From assembly GCF_001277255.1 (NCBI RefSeq), contig NZ_CP012264.1, forward strand, positions 682,001 through 746,000: 64,000 nt of DNA, in the 5' to 3' direction. Below, in pieces: positions 26,550-35,431 of the stretch (the stretch's first letter is position 1; every line of letters starts with the position of its first letter). The notes beneath the pieces are model-generated. The model saw only the letters and a list, made by a program, of their open reading frames with translations, did no database searches and was not told where the DNA came from. The position numbers were made by a program, and so were the translations under genes. The DNA comes from Cronobacter condimenti 1330. Lineage in GTDB: Bacteria > Pseudomonadota > Gammaproteobacteria > Enterobacterales > Enterobacteriaceae.

Positions 26550-27839
26550 ATGAAACTCTACAATCTGAAAGACCATAACGAGCAGGTCAGCTTTGCGCAG
26601 GCCGTCACGCAGGGACTGGGTAAAAATCAGGGGCTGTTTTTCCCGCACGATTTGCCGGAATTCAGCCTGACCGAAATCGATGAAATGCTGGAGATGGATT
26701 TCGTCTCCCGCAGCACCAAAATCCTCTCGGCCTATATTGGTGATGAAATCCCGGCAGAGAGCCTGCGCCAGCGCGTGGAAAATGCCTTCACGTTCCCGGC
26801 ACCCGTAAGCCATGTGTCGGATGACATCGGCTGTCTGGAGTTGTTCCACGGCCCGACGCTGGCGTTTAAAGATTTCGGTGGCCGCTTTATGGCGCAGATG
26901 CTGGCGCAGATCAGCGGCGATAAGCCGGTGACCATTCTGACGGCGACATCCGGCGATACCGGTGCTGCCGTGGCGCACGCCTTTTACGGCATGAAAAACG
27001 TGCAGGTGGTTATCCTCTATCCGCGCGGCAAAATCAGCCCATTGCAGGAAAAACTGTTCTGTACGCTTGGTGGCAACATTGAAACCGTTGCGATCGATGG
27101 CGATTTCGACGCCTGCCAGGCGCTGGTGAAACAGGCCTTTGACGACGAAGAACTGAAAGCGACGCTTGGCCTGAACTCGGCGAACTCCATTAACATCAGC
27201 CGCCTGCTGGCGCAGATCTGCTACTACTTCGAAGCAGCCGCGCAACTGCCACAGGAGGCGCGCAACCAGCTGGTGGTTTCGGTGCCGAGCGGTAACTTCG
27301 GCGATCTGACCGCAGGGCTGCTTGCTAAATCCATCGGGCTGCCGGTGAAGCGCTTTATTGCTGCCACCAATGCCAATGATACGGTGCCGCGTTTTCTGCA
27401 ACACGGCGAATGGCTGCCGAACGCGACGGTGGCGACGCTCTCCAACGCGATGGATGTGTCACAGCCAAACAACTGGCCGCGCGTGGAAGAACTTTTCCGC
27501 CGTAAAATCTGGCGCCTGAATGAACTTGGCGTGGCGACCATCGATGATGAAACCACCAGAGCGACTATGCGCGAACTGCACGAGATAGGCTATTTGTCCG
27601 AGCCGCATGCGGCGGTGGCCTACCGCGCGCTGCGCGACCAGCTGCGCCCGGGCGAGTACGGGCTGTTCCTCGGTACTGCGCATCCGGCAAAATTCAAAGA
27701 GAGCGTGGAAGCGGTGCTCGGCGAAACCCTGGCGCTGCCGCCGGAACTTGCCGAACGTGTCGATCTGCCGCTGCTGTCGCATTCGCTGCCTGCGGATTTC
27801 GCCGCGCTGCGTGAGCTGATGATGAGTAAAGCACCGTAA
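26550..27839 (+). CDS. thrC: Threonine synthase
   Basis: The 429-residue PLP enzyme has the Schiff-base lysine in LAFKDFGGRFMAQM, followed by the phosphate-binding TATSGDTGAAVAHAF and SVPSGNFGDLTAG segments. It converts O-phosphohomoserine to L-threonine, the last step of the pathway. It is the final gene of thrLABC, with a terminator 22 bases after the stop. Confidence 0.98.
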   Translation: MKLYNLKDHNEQVSFAQAVTQGLGKNQGLFFPHDLPEFSLTEIDEMLEMDFVSRSTKILSAYIGDEIPAESLRQRVENAFTFPAPVSHVSDDIGCLELFHGPTLAFKDFGGRFMAQMLAQISGDKPVTILTATSGDTGAAVAHAFYGMKNVQVVILYPRGKISPLQEKLFCTLGGNIETVAIDGDFDACQALVKQAFDDEELKATLGLNSANSINISRLLAQICYYFEAAAQLPQEARNQLVVSVPSGNFGDLTAGLLAKSIGLPVKRFIAATNANDTVPRFLQHGEWLPNATVATLSNAMDVSQPNNWPRVEELFRRKIWRLNELGVATIDDETTRATMRELHEIGYLSEPHAAVAYRALRDQLRPGEYGLFLGTAHPAKFKESVEAVLGETLALPPELAERVDLPLLSHSLPADFAALRELMMSKAP

Positions 27840-27860
27840 GGCGCATGAAGGATAAAGACA

Positions 27861-27889
27861 AAAGCCGCCTGTTCGCAGGCGGCTTTTTT
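27861..27889. terminator. Terminator between thrC and yaaA
   Basis: AAGCCGCCTG / CAGGCGGCTT stem with TTCG tetraloop and a T run; the A side also permits leftward termination. Its right arm abuts and partly overlaps the stop codon of convergent yaaA. Confidence 0.9.
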
Positions 27890-28661
27890 ATTGCTCGTGA
27901 CGTTTAAAGACCAGCTCATTGCCGCCTGAGGCGGTCTCATCGAAGAAATAGCCTTCGCTGTCGAAGGCCGTCAGCTGTTCGGGCGTCGTCAGACGGTTTT
28001 CAATAATGTAACGGGTCATTAGCCCGCGTGCTTTCTTGGCATAGAAACTGATGACTTTAAATTTGCCGTTTTTCTCATCAAGGAATACCGGCTTGATGAT
28101 TTCCGCATTCAGCTTCGCCGGTTTGACAGCTTTAAAATATTCATCCGACGCCAGATTCACCACGATGTTATCGCCCTGAGCAGCAATTGCCTCGTTCAGC
28201 GTCTGGGTTATCGTCTCGCCCCAGAACGTGTAGAGATCTTTGCCTTTCGGGTTCGCAAGGCGCGTGCCCATTTCCAGGCGGTAAGGCTGCATCAGATCAA
28301 GCGGACGGAGCACGCCGTAAAGCCCGGAAAGCATGCGCAGATGCTGTTGGGCGAAATCAAAATCCGCCTCGCTGAACCTTTCTGCTTCAAGTCCGGTGTA
28401 GACATCCCCTTTGAATGCGAGGATAGCCTGACGGGCGTTTTCCGGCGTGAAATCGGGCTGCCAGTCGTTAAAGCGAGTGGCGTTAAGCGACGCCAGTTTG
28501 CTGCTGATGCTCATCAGGTCGGCGATTTCTTCGTCAGTTAAACGACGAGCGACCTCAATAAGCTGCTGCGCGTGGTCGAGCAGCGCAGGCTGGGTGTAGC
28601 GTGTCGTGGCAAGTGGACTCTGGTAATCCAGGGTCTTGGCAGGAGAAATAAGAATCAGCAT
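27888..28661 (-). CDS. yaaA: Peroxide stress protein YaaA (DUF328)
   Basis: The 257-residue protein starts MLILISPAKTLDYQSPL and contains FKGDVYTGL, LSGLYGVLRPLDLMQPYRLEMG and FYAKKARGLM, all landmarks of the UPF0246/YaaA family. In E. coli YaaA is induced by OxyR and lowers free intracellular iron during peroxide stress. It is convergent with thrC and downstream of yaaJ in the same orientation. Confidence 0.96.
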   Translation of the reverse strand: MLILISPAKTLDYQSPLATTRYTQPALLDHAQQLIEVARRLTDEEIADLMSISSKLASLNATRFNDWQPDFTPENARQAILAFKGDVYTGLEAERFSEADFDFAQQHLRMLSGLYGVLRPLDLMQPYRLEMGTRLANPKGKDLYTFWGETITQTLNEAIAAQGDNIVVNLASDEYFKAVKPAKLNAEIIKPVFLDEKNGKFKVISFYAKKARGLMTRYIIENRLTTPEQLTAFDSEGYFFDETASGGNELVFKRHEQ

Positions 28662-28739
28662 GACATGTCCTTTCTTCGTTTTCCCGAAACTCTACCAAAG
28701 AACGCCGCAAAGTGAACCAATGGCTGCGATTGAACACAC

Positions 28740-30173
28740 TTACTCCAGCGGTGCGCCGCGCCAGATTTCCGGCGCCACCTGGCGGGCGATATCCGGATAG
28801 CGGTCGGCGTTAAAGACCGGTTTTAACCCCAGCCTGCGCTGGCGCAGGTAGTCATCAGCAATGCATTTCACGACCGGCGAGAGCAGAAGGATTGCCGAGA
28901 GATTCATCACCGCCATTAATGCCATCGCCACTTCAGCAACCTGGCGCAGCAGCGGCAGATTGAGAAACGGCCCGGTGAGCACCATGATTATCACCGCGAC
29001 GCGCAGCAGCCAGCGGTAGGCGGGCGTATAGCGGCGCAGAAACACCAGATTGTTTTCGGCATAGGCGTAGTTAGCGACAATAGAAATAAAGGCGAAGAGC
29101 ACAATCACGCCCGCCACCAGCTCTTTCGCCCACGGGCCGATAAGCACACCCAGTGATTCGCGCGCGAGCGCTAATCCGTCCGTCGCGAGGGAGCCTGGAG
29201 ACGTAGCGCCTGCGAGCAATACGATAAATGCCGTGGAGGAACAGATAACCAGCGTGTCGATAAAAACGCCAATCATCTGCACGATACCCTGCGCGGCGGG
29301 GTGGGGCGGCCAGGAAGTCGCGGCGGCGGCGGCATTAGGCGAGGCGCCCATGCCCGCTTCGTTCGAGAACATGCCGCGCTGAAAACCGCTGGTGAGCGCC
29401 TGGCTTATCGTCCAGCCAACCGCGCCGGCGGCGGCTTCATGCCAGCCGAAGGCGCTGCGCGCAATCAGTTGCAGGATGCCGGGCAGCGCGGAGAGATGCA
29501 GGAGCATGACGATAAGCGCGGTCACAATCCAGATACCGGCAATCGGCGGCACCACACGGCACATCAGGCGGGCCACGCGGTTAAAGCCGAGCAGCAGCAT
29601 AGGCAGCAGGCACAGCGCCAGCAGTCCGCTACTGAGAAGCGGCGGGATCGCCAGCGTTTTACTGAGCGCTTGCGAAAGCGCGCCTGCCTGCGCGGCGTTA
29701 AAGAGAAGTCCGAAAGTGAAGATTAAAAACAGAGAAAACAGGACGCCCAGCCAGCGCATGCCGAGCCCGCGTTCCATATACCAGGCGGGGCCGCCGCGAA
29801 AATAGCCTTCTCTGTCGCGCCCTTTATAGAGCTGGCCCAGCGCGTTTTCAGCAAACGACGTCGCCATGCCGATAAGCCCGGCGACCCACATCCAGAACAC
29901 CGCGCCGGGACCGCCGCTAATGATTGCGAACGCCACGCCTGCGATATTGCCGCTGCCGACGCGCGCCGCAATGCTGGTACAGAGTGCTTCAAATGCCGTC
30001 AGCCCATTACCGGACGGACGCAGGCTGCGGCTCAGCGCGCGTGGGAAATAGCGCAGATAGCGGAACTGGATAAAGCCCGTGCGCCAGGAAAACCAGAAAC
30101 CAGCGCCTGCGAGCAGGTACAGCATGGCCGATTCCCATAATATTTCGCTGATAAATAAAAGAAAATCTGACAT
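28740..30173 (-). CDS. yaaJ: Sodium:alanine symporter-family transporter YaaJ
   Basis: The 477-residue integral membrane protein has about ten hydrophobic segments. Alanine/glycine:cation symporter (AGCS) landmarks are GSGNIAGVAFAIISGGPGAVFWMW, GFQRGMFSNEAGMGASPNAAA and FYAKG-free C-terminal helices. It probably imports alanine or glycine with Na+. It is divergent from talB and upstream of yaaA. Confidence 0.93.
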   Translation of the reverse strand: MSDFLLFISEILWESAMLYLLAGAGFWFSWRTGFIQFRYLRYFPRALSRSLRPSGNGLTAFEALCTSIAARVGSGNIAGVAFAIISGGPGAVFWMWVAGLIGMATSFAENALGQLYKGRDREGYFRGGPAWYMERGLGMRWLGVLFSLFLIFTFGLLFNAAQAGALSQALSKTLAIPPLLSSGLLALCLLPMLLLGFNRVARLMCRVVPPIAGIWIVTALIVMLLHLSALPGILQLIARSAFGWHEAAAGAVGWTISQALTSGFQRGMFSNEAGMGASPNAAAAATSWPPHPAAQGIVQMIGVFIDTLVICSSTAFIVLLAGATSPGSLATDGLALARESLGVLIGPWAKELVAGVIVLFAFISIVANYAYAENNLVFLRRYTPAYRWLLRVAVIIMVLTGPFLNLPLLRQVAEVAMALMAVMNLSAILLLSPVVKCIADDYLRQRRLGLKPVFNADRYPDIARQVAPEIWRGAPLE

Positions 30174-30380
30174 GCCTGTTCCCCGTGGCGTTGCGCTGCG
30201 TTATCGCCTGCGGCGAGGGTCGCCAACAGACCTTCCCTGAAATAGCAGCGCCTGAAATAAAAGGAGTTTATCACACCGCGGCGACGCGATTGCCTCGGTT
30301 GCGCTCGAAAAGTCTCGTGTTATCATCAACGCAGACCGGTTACCTTTCCCTGACACGAAGTTCTAAAGAGAAACACTATC

Positions 30381-31334
30381 ATGACGGATAAATTGACCTC
30401 CCTTCGTCAGTTCACAACCGTGGTTGCTGACACTGGAGACATCGCGGCAATGAAGCTGTACCAGCCGCAAGATGCCACAACTAACCCTTCTCTGATCCTT
30501 AACGCCGCGCAAATCCCGGAATACCGCAAGCTGATTGACGATGCTGTGACCTGGGCGAAAAGCCAGAGCAGCGATCGCGCACAGCAGGTGGTAGACGCGA
30601 CCGATAAGCTGGCGGTGAATATCGGTCTGGAGATCCTGAAACTTATCCCTGGCCGTATCTCGACCGAAGTGGATGCACGTCTCTCCTATGACACTGAAGG
30701 CAGCATCACTAAAGCCAAGCGCCTCATCAAACTCTATAACGACGCTGGCATTAGTAACGATCGCATTCTTATCAAGCTGGCTTCCACCTGGCAGGGCATT
30801 CGCGCGGCTGAGCAACTGGAAAAAGAAGGCATCAACTGTAACCTGACGCTGCTGTTCTCCTTCGCGCAGGCGCGTGCATGCGCCGAAGCGGGTGTTTACC
30901 TGATCTCTCCGTTCGTGGGCCGTATCCTCGACTGGTACAAAGCCAACACTGACAAGAAAGAGTACGCGCCGCAGGAAGATCCGGGCGTGGTGTCCGTGAC
31001 GGAAATCTACGAGTACTACAAACAGCACGGCTATGAAACGGTAGTGATGGGCGCAAGCTTCCGTAACGTCGGCGAAATCCTTGAGCTGGCCGGTTGTGAC
31101 CGTCTGACTATCGCGCCTGCGCTGCTCAAAGAGCTGGCAGAAAGCGAAGGCGCGGTTGAGCGCAAACTCGCTTTCAATGGCGAAGTGAAGGCACGCCCGG
31201 CGCGCCTGACTGAATCCCAGTTCTTCTGGGAGCACAACCAGGATCCGATGGCCGTAGACAAACTGGCGGATGGTATCCGCAAGTTCGCCATTGACCAGGA
31301 AAAACTGGAAAAAATGGTCGAAGACCTGCTGTAA
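30381..31334 (+). CDS. talB: Transaldolase B
   Basis: The 317-residue TIM-barrel enzyme has DATTNPSLIL near the N-terminus, the Schiff-base Lys132 in RILIKLASTWQGI, and the SPFVGRILDWYK segment. It exchanges a dihydroxyacetone unit between sedoheptulose-7-phosphate and glyceraldehyde-3-phosphate in the pentose phosphate pathway. It has its own terminator and lies before mog as in E. coli. Confidence 0.98.
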   Translation: MTDKLTSLRQFTTVVADTGDIAAMKLYQPQDATTNPSLILNAAQIPEYRKLIDDAVTWAKSQSSDRAQQVVDATDKLAVNIGLEILKLIPGRISTEVDARLSYDTEGSITKAKRLIKLYNDAGISNDRILIKLASTWQGIRAAEQLEKEGINCNLTLLFSFAQARACAEAGVYLISPFVGRILDWYKANTDKKEYAPQEDPGVVSVTEIYEYYKQHGYETVVMGASFRNVGEILELAGCDRLTIAPALLKELAESEGAVERKLAFNGEVKARPARLTESQFFWEHNQDPMAVDKLADGIRKFAIDQEKLEKMVEDLL

Positions 31335-31340
31335 TCCCTC

Positions 31341-31368
31341 CGTGGCCGGCCCTGCCGGCCACGTTTCT
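31341..31368 (+). terminator. talB terminator
   Basis: A 10-bp perfect stem CGTGGCCGGC / GCCGGCCACG with a 3-base loop is followed by TTTCTT, 7 bases after the talB stop. Confidence 0.8.
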
Positions 31369-31442
31369 TGCATTCTCTCCCTGTCTGCAAACCGCGCTGG
31401 CGTGTATCATTTCGCAAAACCGCACTGATTTTCGGAAATGAT

Positions 31443-32030
31443 ATGGATACGTTACGCATAGGCTTAGTTTCAATTTCTGACCGCGCTTCCAGCGGTGTTT
31501 ATCAGGATAAAGGCATCCCCGCCCTTGAAGAGTGGCTGGCGCAGGCGCTTGCGACGCCCTTCGAACTGGAGACGCGTCTGGTGCCTGATGAGCAACCGCT
31601 TATTGAACAGACACTCTGCGAGCTGGTTGATGAAATGGGCTGTCACCTTGTACTTACGACTGGCGGCACGGGGCCTGCGCGTCGCGACGTCACGCCGGAC
31701 GCCACGCTTGCCATCGCCGATCGCGAAATGCCGGGCTTTGGCGAACAGATGCGCCAGATAAGCCTGAACTTTGTCCCGACCGCGATCCTCTCGCGTCAGG
31801 TGGGCGTTATCCGCAAACAGGCGCTCATTCTCAACCTGCCGGGCCAGCCGAAATCGATTAAAGAGACGCTTGAAGGGCTGAAAGAAGAGAACGGGCAGGT
31901 GAGAGTGTCAGGAATATTTGCCAGTGTTCCGTATTGTATCCAGTTGCTGGATGGCCCTTATGTGGAGACTAACCCCGAAGTTGTAGTGGCATTTCGCCCC
32001 AAAACTGCAATTCGCGAAGTAAAAGGCTGA
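31443..32030 (+). CDS. mog: Molybdopterin adenylyltransferase
   Basis: The 195-residue protein is chosen from ATG 31443 (MDTLRIGLVSISDRAS), which matches E. coli Mog; a further upstream ATG would start inside the talB terminator area. TTGGTGPARRDVTPDAT and LNLPGQPKSIKETL are the MoaB/Mog family motifs. It adenylates molybdopterin before molybdate insertion by MoeA. Confidence 0.96.
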   Translation: MDTLRIGLVSISDRASSGVYQDKGIPALEEWLAQALATPFELETRLVPDEQPLIEQTLCELVDEMGCHLVLTTGGTGPARRDVTPDATLAIADREMPGFGEQMRQISLNFVPTAILSRQVGVIRKQALILNLPGQPKSIKETLEGLKEENGQVRVSGIFASVPYCIQLLDGPYVETNPEVVVAFRPKTAIREVKG

Positions 32031-32101
32031 TTATTTGCTGTTCCTGGCATAATCGTGGTTTAGCGGTGGCGTGGTAGTGATTTAACGATATAGTCACTTT
32101 T

Positions 32102-32124
32102 AGTTTACGCTTTTGAGGTAAACT
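32102..32124. promoter_or_regulatory. Inverted repeat upstream of the MHS transporter
   Basis: AGTTTAC and GTAAACT form a perfect 7-bp inverted repeat with a 9-base spacer, ending 33 bases before the transporter start. The position suits an operator, but no regulator gene is adjacent. Confidence 0.35.
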
Positions 32125-32157
32125 TATTTTCGCCCACCTCTTTACAAACGGTTCGTT

Positions 32158-33459
32158 ATGGAACAGCAAACACGCCCACTTAATCGTCAGGACTACAAAA
32201 CGCTGACGCTGGCGGCCCTCGGCGGCGCGCTGGAATTTTACGATTTCATCATCTTCGTCTTTTTCGCCGCAGTTGTTGGCCAACTCTTTTTCCCACCGGA
32301 TATCCCTGAATGGCTGCGCCAGGTGCAAACGTTCGGGATCTTTGCGGCCGGTTATCTGGCGCGTCCGCTGGGCGGCATTATCATGGCGCATTTTGGCGAT
32401 CTGGTGGGGCGTAAGAAAATGTTTACCCTCAGCATCCTGTTGATGGCAGTGCCGACACTGCTGATAGGCCTGCTACCGGATTATGCCGCAATGGGGATTG
32501 CCGCACCTGTGTTACTGCTCCTGATGCGTATTTTGCAGGGCGCGGCCATCGGGGGCGAGGTGCCAGGCGCGTGGGTATTTGTTGCCGAACATGTGCCGGA
32601 AAAACGCATCGGCATTGCCTGCGGTACGCTGACCGCGGGCCTGACGGTAGGTATTTTGCTGGGCTCGGTGGTGGCGACCATTATTAACACCAGCATGACG
32701 CAGCAGGCTATCCATAATGGCGGCTGGCGAATTCCCTTCTTGCTTGGCGGCGCGTTCGGGCTGGTGGCGATGTATCTGCGACGCTGGCTACAGGAGACGC
32801 CTGTTTTCCTTGAGATGCAGCAGCGTAAAGCGCTGGCACAGGAACTGCCGGTGAAAGCCGTAGTGGTGAAGCATCGTCAGGGCGTCGTGATCTCGATGTT
32901 GCTGACATGGCTGTTATCAGCGGGCATTGTCGTCGTTATCCTGATGTCGCCGGTGTGGCTGCAAAAGCAATACGGCTTTGCGCCCGCGGTGACGTTACAG
33001 GCCAACAGTATCGCCACGATCATGCTCTGCTTCGGCTGTCTTATCGCGGGGCTTGCCGCCGATCGCTTCGGCGCCAGCCGGACCTTTATCGTCGGCAGCG
33101 TACTGCTGGCGGCATCCAGTTGGGCGTTTTACCACCTCTCTGGCACGCACCCTGAACAGCTCTTTTTACTCTACGGACTGGTGGGACTGTGTGTCGGCGT
33201 GGTGGGCGCAGTGCCGTACGTGATGGTGCGCGCGTTCCCGGCTGAGGTGCGTTTTACCGGCATCTCGTTCTCATACAACGTGGCGTACGCCATTTTCGGC
33301 GGACTGACGCCGGTTGCGGTTACGATGCTGATGGGCGTTTCGCCGATGGCACCGGCATGGTACGTGCTGGCGCTTTCTGTGATGGGATTAGGGCTGGGTA
33401 TCTGGCTGTATCGTCCGGCGGTCTCGCGCGTGTGCGGGGCGGCGCCCTCACAGCTGTAA
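32158..33459 (+). CDS. MFS transporter, metabolite:H+ symporter (MHS) family
   Basis: The 433-residue protein has twelve hydrophobic segments. MHS landmarks are GGALEFYDFIIFVFFAAVVG, RPLGGIIMAHFGDLVGRKKM (the loop 2-3 MFS motif) and LLLLMRILQGAAIGGEVPGAW. The family includes KgtP, ProP and ShiA, which import organic acids or osmolytes with protons; the substrate here cannot be read from sequence. It is absent from this position in E. coli, where satP follows mog. A strong GC-rich hairpin follows it. Confidence 0.85.
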   Translation: MEQQTRPLNRQDYKTLTLAALGGALEFYDFIIFVFFAAVVGQLFFPPDIPEWLRQVQTFGIFAAGYLARPLGGIIMAHFGDLVGRKKMFTLSILLMAVPTLLIGLLPDYAAMGIAAPVLLLLMRILQGAAIGGEVPGAWVFVAEHVPEKRIGIACGTLTAGLTVGILLGSVVATIINTSMTQQAIHNGGWRIPFLLGGAFGLVAMYLRRWLQETPVFLEMQQRKALAQELPVKAVVVKHRQGVVISMLLTWLLSAGIVVVILMSPVWLQKQYGFAPAVTLQANSIATIMLCFGCLIAGLAADRFGASRTFIVGSVLLAASSWAFYHLSGTHPEQLFLLYGLVGLCVGVVGAVPYVMVRAFPAEVRFTGISFSYNVAYAIFGGLTPVAVTMLMGVSPMAPAWYVLALSVMGLGLGIWLYRPAVSRVCGAAPSQL

Positions 33460-33464
33460 ACGGT

Positions 33465-33494
33465 CAGGCCGGGCGCCATTGCGCGCCCGGCCTG
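33465..33494. terminator. GC-rich hairpin between convergent genes
   Basis: A 12-bp perfect stem CAGGCCGGGCGC / GCGCCCGGCCTG with a 6-base loop lies between the convergent MHS transporter and the iron ABC binding protein. It has no T run, so it may be a weak bidirectional terminator or an mRNA 3' stabiliser. Confidence 0.5.
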
Positions 33495-33499
33495 CGGCA

Positions 33500-34636
33500 T
33501 TACTGCGCCGGTGAGTAATTCAGGATGATGTTGTCATCCGGGATATGGGTAAAGGTTGTGACGATCGCATGGTAATCCTTCAGCGGATCGACATCCTTAA
33601 ACTGCGTCGGGTAGAACGTTTTGCTCAGCGCTTCAATCGCGACGATGTTGTACGGATTGTTATAAAAATGGTGATAAAACGCCCCCGTATGGCCTTGCGC
33701 TACCGCCGGAATACTGGCGACACCCTGACGCGCCACTAAAGCATCAAAGGCGCTCTTCACCTCGGCTGCCGGAACGTTATAGCCAAACGGGATAACCGCT
33801 GTGCCTTTGCCCGGACGTTTTGAGCCCGTCATCAGGTAGTAATCGGGGTTCATGGCGATAATCTTCTCTACCGACACGTTGCCGGACGCGCCCGGCAACA
33901 GTTGCGAACCGATATTCGTGCCGCCCGCCGCTTCAACCAGCCCGCCCCAGCCGTTATGCGCGTGTGTAAAGCAGCAGCCGTTATCCAGCCCGCCGACACC
34001 GGCAATCGGTTCGATAAAGACCAGCGGCTTTTTCGTCACATCTGCCAGACGCTGATGAATCGTGTCCAGTCGTTGTTGATAGAAATCGATATACGCCTGC
34101 GCGCGGTCGGTTTGCCCGAGAACCTTGCCCAACAGCGCAATGCTCGGCAGCGTGTTTTCTACCGGATGCAGTTCATAATCGACGAACACGACCGGAATAT
34201 GCAGCGCTTCGAGTCTCGCCAGCACGCCGGTTTGCACCAGTGAGGGTTTAGCGCGCAGCTGGGCTATCATCAGATCCGGCTGACGAGAGATGACGGTTTC
34301 CAGATCGACATTTCCCTGATCAGAAAACTTCATATCGAGAATGGCTTCCGCCTCTGGCCATTTGCGCTTCAGCACATTCCAGGTTTCGGAATCCTGTTTT
34401 TTCGGCAGGTTGTTCCAGGCGACGACTTTGGCGAAAGGATTGTCACGCTCAAGCAGCGCCAGCGCGAAAATATCACGTCCGTCCTGAAGGATAATGCGTT
34501 GCGGTTCGTGCGCTATCGTGACCGTGCGGTTATCCAGATCCTTTATCGTAACAGGCCAGTGCTGCGCTTCGGCGATAACCGGCACGAGCAGCAGGAGCAA
34601 GCCGCCTGCGGCGGCAATAAGTTTTTTCAGCGTCAT
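33500..34636 (-). CDS. Iron-complex ABC transporter, periplasmic binding protein
   Basis: The 378-residue protein has a signal peptide (KKLIAAAGGLLLLLVPVIAEA) and no lipobox. The mature protein is a class III (TroA/FecB-type) binding protein: TIAHEPQRIILQDGRDIFALALL, the long helix region, and NPDYYLMTG. Members bind ferric siderophores, haem or cobalamin; the first is favoured because of a Fur box upstream. It is the last gene of a leftward operon with a permease and an ATPase, 18 bases after the ATPase. Confidence 0.88.
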   Translation of the reverse strand: MTLKKLIAAAGGLLLLLVPVIAEAQHWPVTIKDLDNRTVTIAHEPQRIILQDGRDIFALALLERDNPFAKVVAWNNLPKKQDSETWNVLKRKWPEAEAILDMKFSDQGNVDLETVISRQPDLMIAQLRAKPSLVQTGVLARLEALHIPVVFVDYELHPVENTLPSIALLGKVLGQTDRAQAYIDFYQQRLDTIHQRLADVTKKPLVFIEPIAGVGGLDNGCCFTHAHNGWGGLVEAAGGTNIGSQLLPGASGNVSVEKIIAMNPDYYLMTGSKRPGKGTAVIPFGYNVPAAEVKSAFDALVARQGVASIPAVAQGHTGAFYHHFYNNPYNIVAIEALSKTFYPTQFKDVDPLKDYHAIVTTFTHIPDDNIILNYSPAQ

Positions 34637-34654
34637 GTTTTCCCCGTCTTTTTC

Positions 34655-35431
34655 TTATGAAGTTAATCCGTCGACCACCACGTGCGGCAGTCCACGAGAG
34701 CAATATTCCACTCGCCCCTGAACGCCATACACTGCCGCCAGATTTTCAGGCGTCACGACATCGTCCGGCAGGCCACTGGCGATAAGCTCGCCACCTTTTA
34801 GCATCAGGGCATAATTTGCGTGGCGTAACGCAATATTGATGTCGTGGATAACCACCATCGTGACGATATTGCGCTGGCGCGTTTCGCGAGCCACCAGATC
34901 CATGACGTGAAACTGATAGTTGAGATCGAGGGCGCTTAGCGGTTCGTCGAGCAGCAGCAGATCCGGTTCGCGGATAAGCGACTGCGCCAGACCAATCAGC
35001 TGCTTTTGCCCGCCGGAAAGCTGGTCAAGGAAGCGCATCGCGAGATGCGCGACGCCGAGTTTATCGAGCATCTCCAGGGCCTCCTGCTCAACGTGCTTGC
35101 CGGAAGCCTGGCTGCTCGCGCGCCGCGCGACAATCACGGATTCAAGCGCATGCAGATGAACGCCCTGGGGAAGCGACTGCGGCAGATACACCACCTTTTG
35201 CGCCCGCTTCGCCGCAGGAAGCGTCATTAAATCGCAGCCGTTTAGCAACAACGCGCCGTCGGCGGGATTGAGATCGGCTATCGCGCGTAAGAAGGTCGAT
35301 TTCCCGGAGCCGTTCGGGCCGAGCAAAGCCGTGATTTCGCCACGGGGGAGTCGCGGGGTCGTCAGCCCGGAAATGATCTTTTTCTTGCGATAACCGGTGT
35401 GCAAATTTTGCACCAGCAGGCCGTCGGTCAT
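34655..35431 (-). CDS. Iron-complex ABC transporter, ATP-binding protein
   Basis: The 258-residue ABC ATPase has Walker A LGPNGSGKSTFLRA, Q-loop region VVYLPQSLPQG, signature LSGGQKQL and Walker B LLLLDEPLSALD, then the His switch VIHDIN. It is most like the FecE/FepC/FhuC family that energises siderophore import. It overlaps the upstream permease by 4 bases, indicating translational coupling. Confidence 0.92.
   Translation of the reverse strand: MTDGLLVQNLHTGYRKKKIISGLTTPRLPRGEITALLGPNGSGKSTFLRAIADLNPADGALLLNGCDLMTLPAAKRAQKVVYLPQSLPQGVHLHALESVIVARRASSQASGKHVEQEALEMLDKLGVAHLAMRFLDQLSGGQKQLIGLAQSLIREPDLLLLDEPLSALDLNYQFHVMDLVARETRQRNIVTMVVIHDINIALRHANYALMLKGGELIASGLPDDVVTPENLAAVYGVQGRVEYCSRGLPHVVVDGLTS

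Noticed and set aside
26187..27404. 405-codon leftward ORF opposite thrB and thrC
   Set aside because: Spans two sense genes in the complementary frame; no recognisable protein features.
33465..33494. Hairpin considered as a REP element
   Set aside because: It lacks REP flanks and has no second copy seen in the window; kept only as a possible terminator.
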